In this document: in pieces, positions 13,422 through 13,548 of the stretch | Layout of the letters: each line of letters opens with the position of its first letter | Numbering within the stretch: position 1 is the first letter of the stretch | DNA from: CAZJHX01 sp964545715 | GTDB taxonomy: Bacteria; Myxococcota_A; UBA9042; GCA-2863065 | Direction: 5' to 3' | Length of the DNA stretch: 13,548 nt | NCBI GenBank assembly: GCA_964545715.1 | Contig: CAZJHX010000224.1 | Coordinates: forward strand, 1-13,548 | Position numbers and translations under genes: made by a program | Notes under the pieces: generated by a model | Told to the model about the DNA's origin: nothing | What the model saw: the letters and a program-made list of their open reading frames with translations, nothing else | Database searches by the model: none

Positions 13422-13548
13422 CAGTTACCTGGTTGTCGATGCCGCAAATTCGTTCCTACCCGCGGGCGCCGCCGCCCGCCGCCTGCGTTGGGCCGCTTCG
13501 CTCTCGCTCGACGGGCCCCCGGCCCGCCTTCGCTCGCCCGCCTTGGCG
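13422..13548. other. GC-rich hairpin region upstream of the operon, at window edge
   Basis: Two perfect hairpins are visible: GCGGGCG-ccgc-CGCCCGC (13462-13479) and CGGGCC-ccc-GGCCCG (13512-13526), with CGCTCG-like words scattered between. The operon promoter should lie here, but I see no clear -35/-10 or -24/-12 pair. The structure may be an intergenic repeat or the terminator of an upstream gene beyond the edge. Confidence 0.4.

Noticed and set aside
13413..13432. TTGGCAC word as a sigma-54 -24 element
   Set aside because: No GC-containing -12 partner lies at the required spacing, and it overlaps the start of the VKOR-DsbA gene on the wrong strand.
1..13548. CRISPR array, tRNA, rRNA, insertion sequence or phage genes
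   Set aside because: I saw no regularly spaced repeats, clover-leaf sequence, transposase or integrase motifs. All repeats found are protein-coding linkers or Cys modules.

Overview
The window is GC-rich (roughly two thirds G+C) and carries nine genes or gene remnants packed tightly. Cysteine-rich, Asp/Thr/Gly/Pro-rich secreted lipoproteins occur together with a PEGA Ser/Thr kinase, an FHA sigma-54 activator and a VKOR-DsbA fusion. That mix is typical of Myxococcota and related former Deltaproteobacteria. No marker gene is present, so this placement is an inference. Both ends look like contig edges: the left end is a run of homopolymeric C/G and the right end is GC hairpins.

Plus strand, left to right: a 5'-truncated calcium-binding, FG-GAP/VCBS surface protein (2-1798); a lipoprotein with about 62 cysteines in 508 residues and four copies of a 22-residue Cys module (1832-3358); and, beyond a minus-strand alpha/beta hydrolase broken by one in-frame TAA (3339-4142), an M43/pappalysin-like metalloprotease lipoprotein with further Cys modules (4204-6486). 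The last two plus-strand lipoproteins share a C-terminal domain.

Minus strand, read from 13421 down to 6496: a probable five-gene operon. It encodes a VKOR-DsbA-pseudoDsbA disulfide generator, a membrane Ser/Thr kinase with periplasmic PEGA repeats, an FHA-sigma54 activator, an amphi-Trp protein, and a redoxin lipoprotein. The first four genes are separated by 0-11 bases; the fifth follows after 77 bases that hold an inverted repeat and a hairpin that buries its Shine-Dalgarno sequence.

The main discovery is the last gene. A naive reading splits it into a 352-aa ORF and a 95-aa ORF, but both lie in one frame, separated by a single TGA at the first cysteine position of a thioredoxin active site (Trp-TGA-Pro-Thr-Cys). 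A stem-loop that fits a bacterial SECIS follows the TGA directly. I read it as a 457-residue selenocysteine lipoprotein with a UxxC redox centre.

Taken together (inference), the locus looks like an envelope thiol/disulfide system. VKOR-DsbA would make disulfides, the Sec lipoprotein would reduce or shuffle them, the kinase and FHA activator would connect envelope state to sigma-54 transcription, and the neighbouring Cys-rich lipoproteins would be obvious clients.
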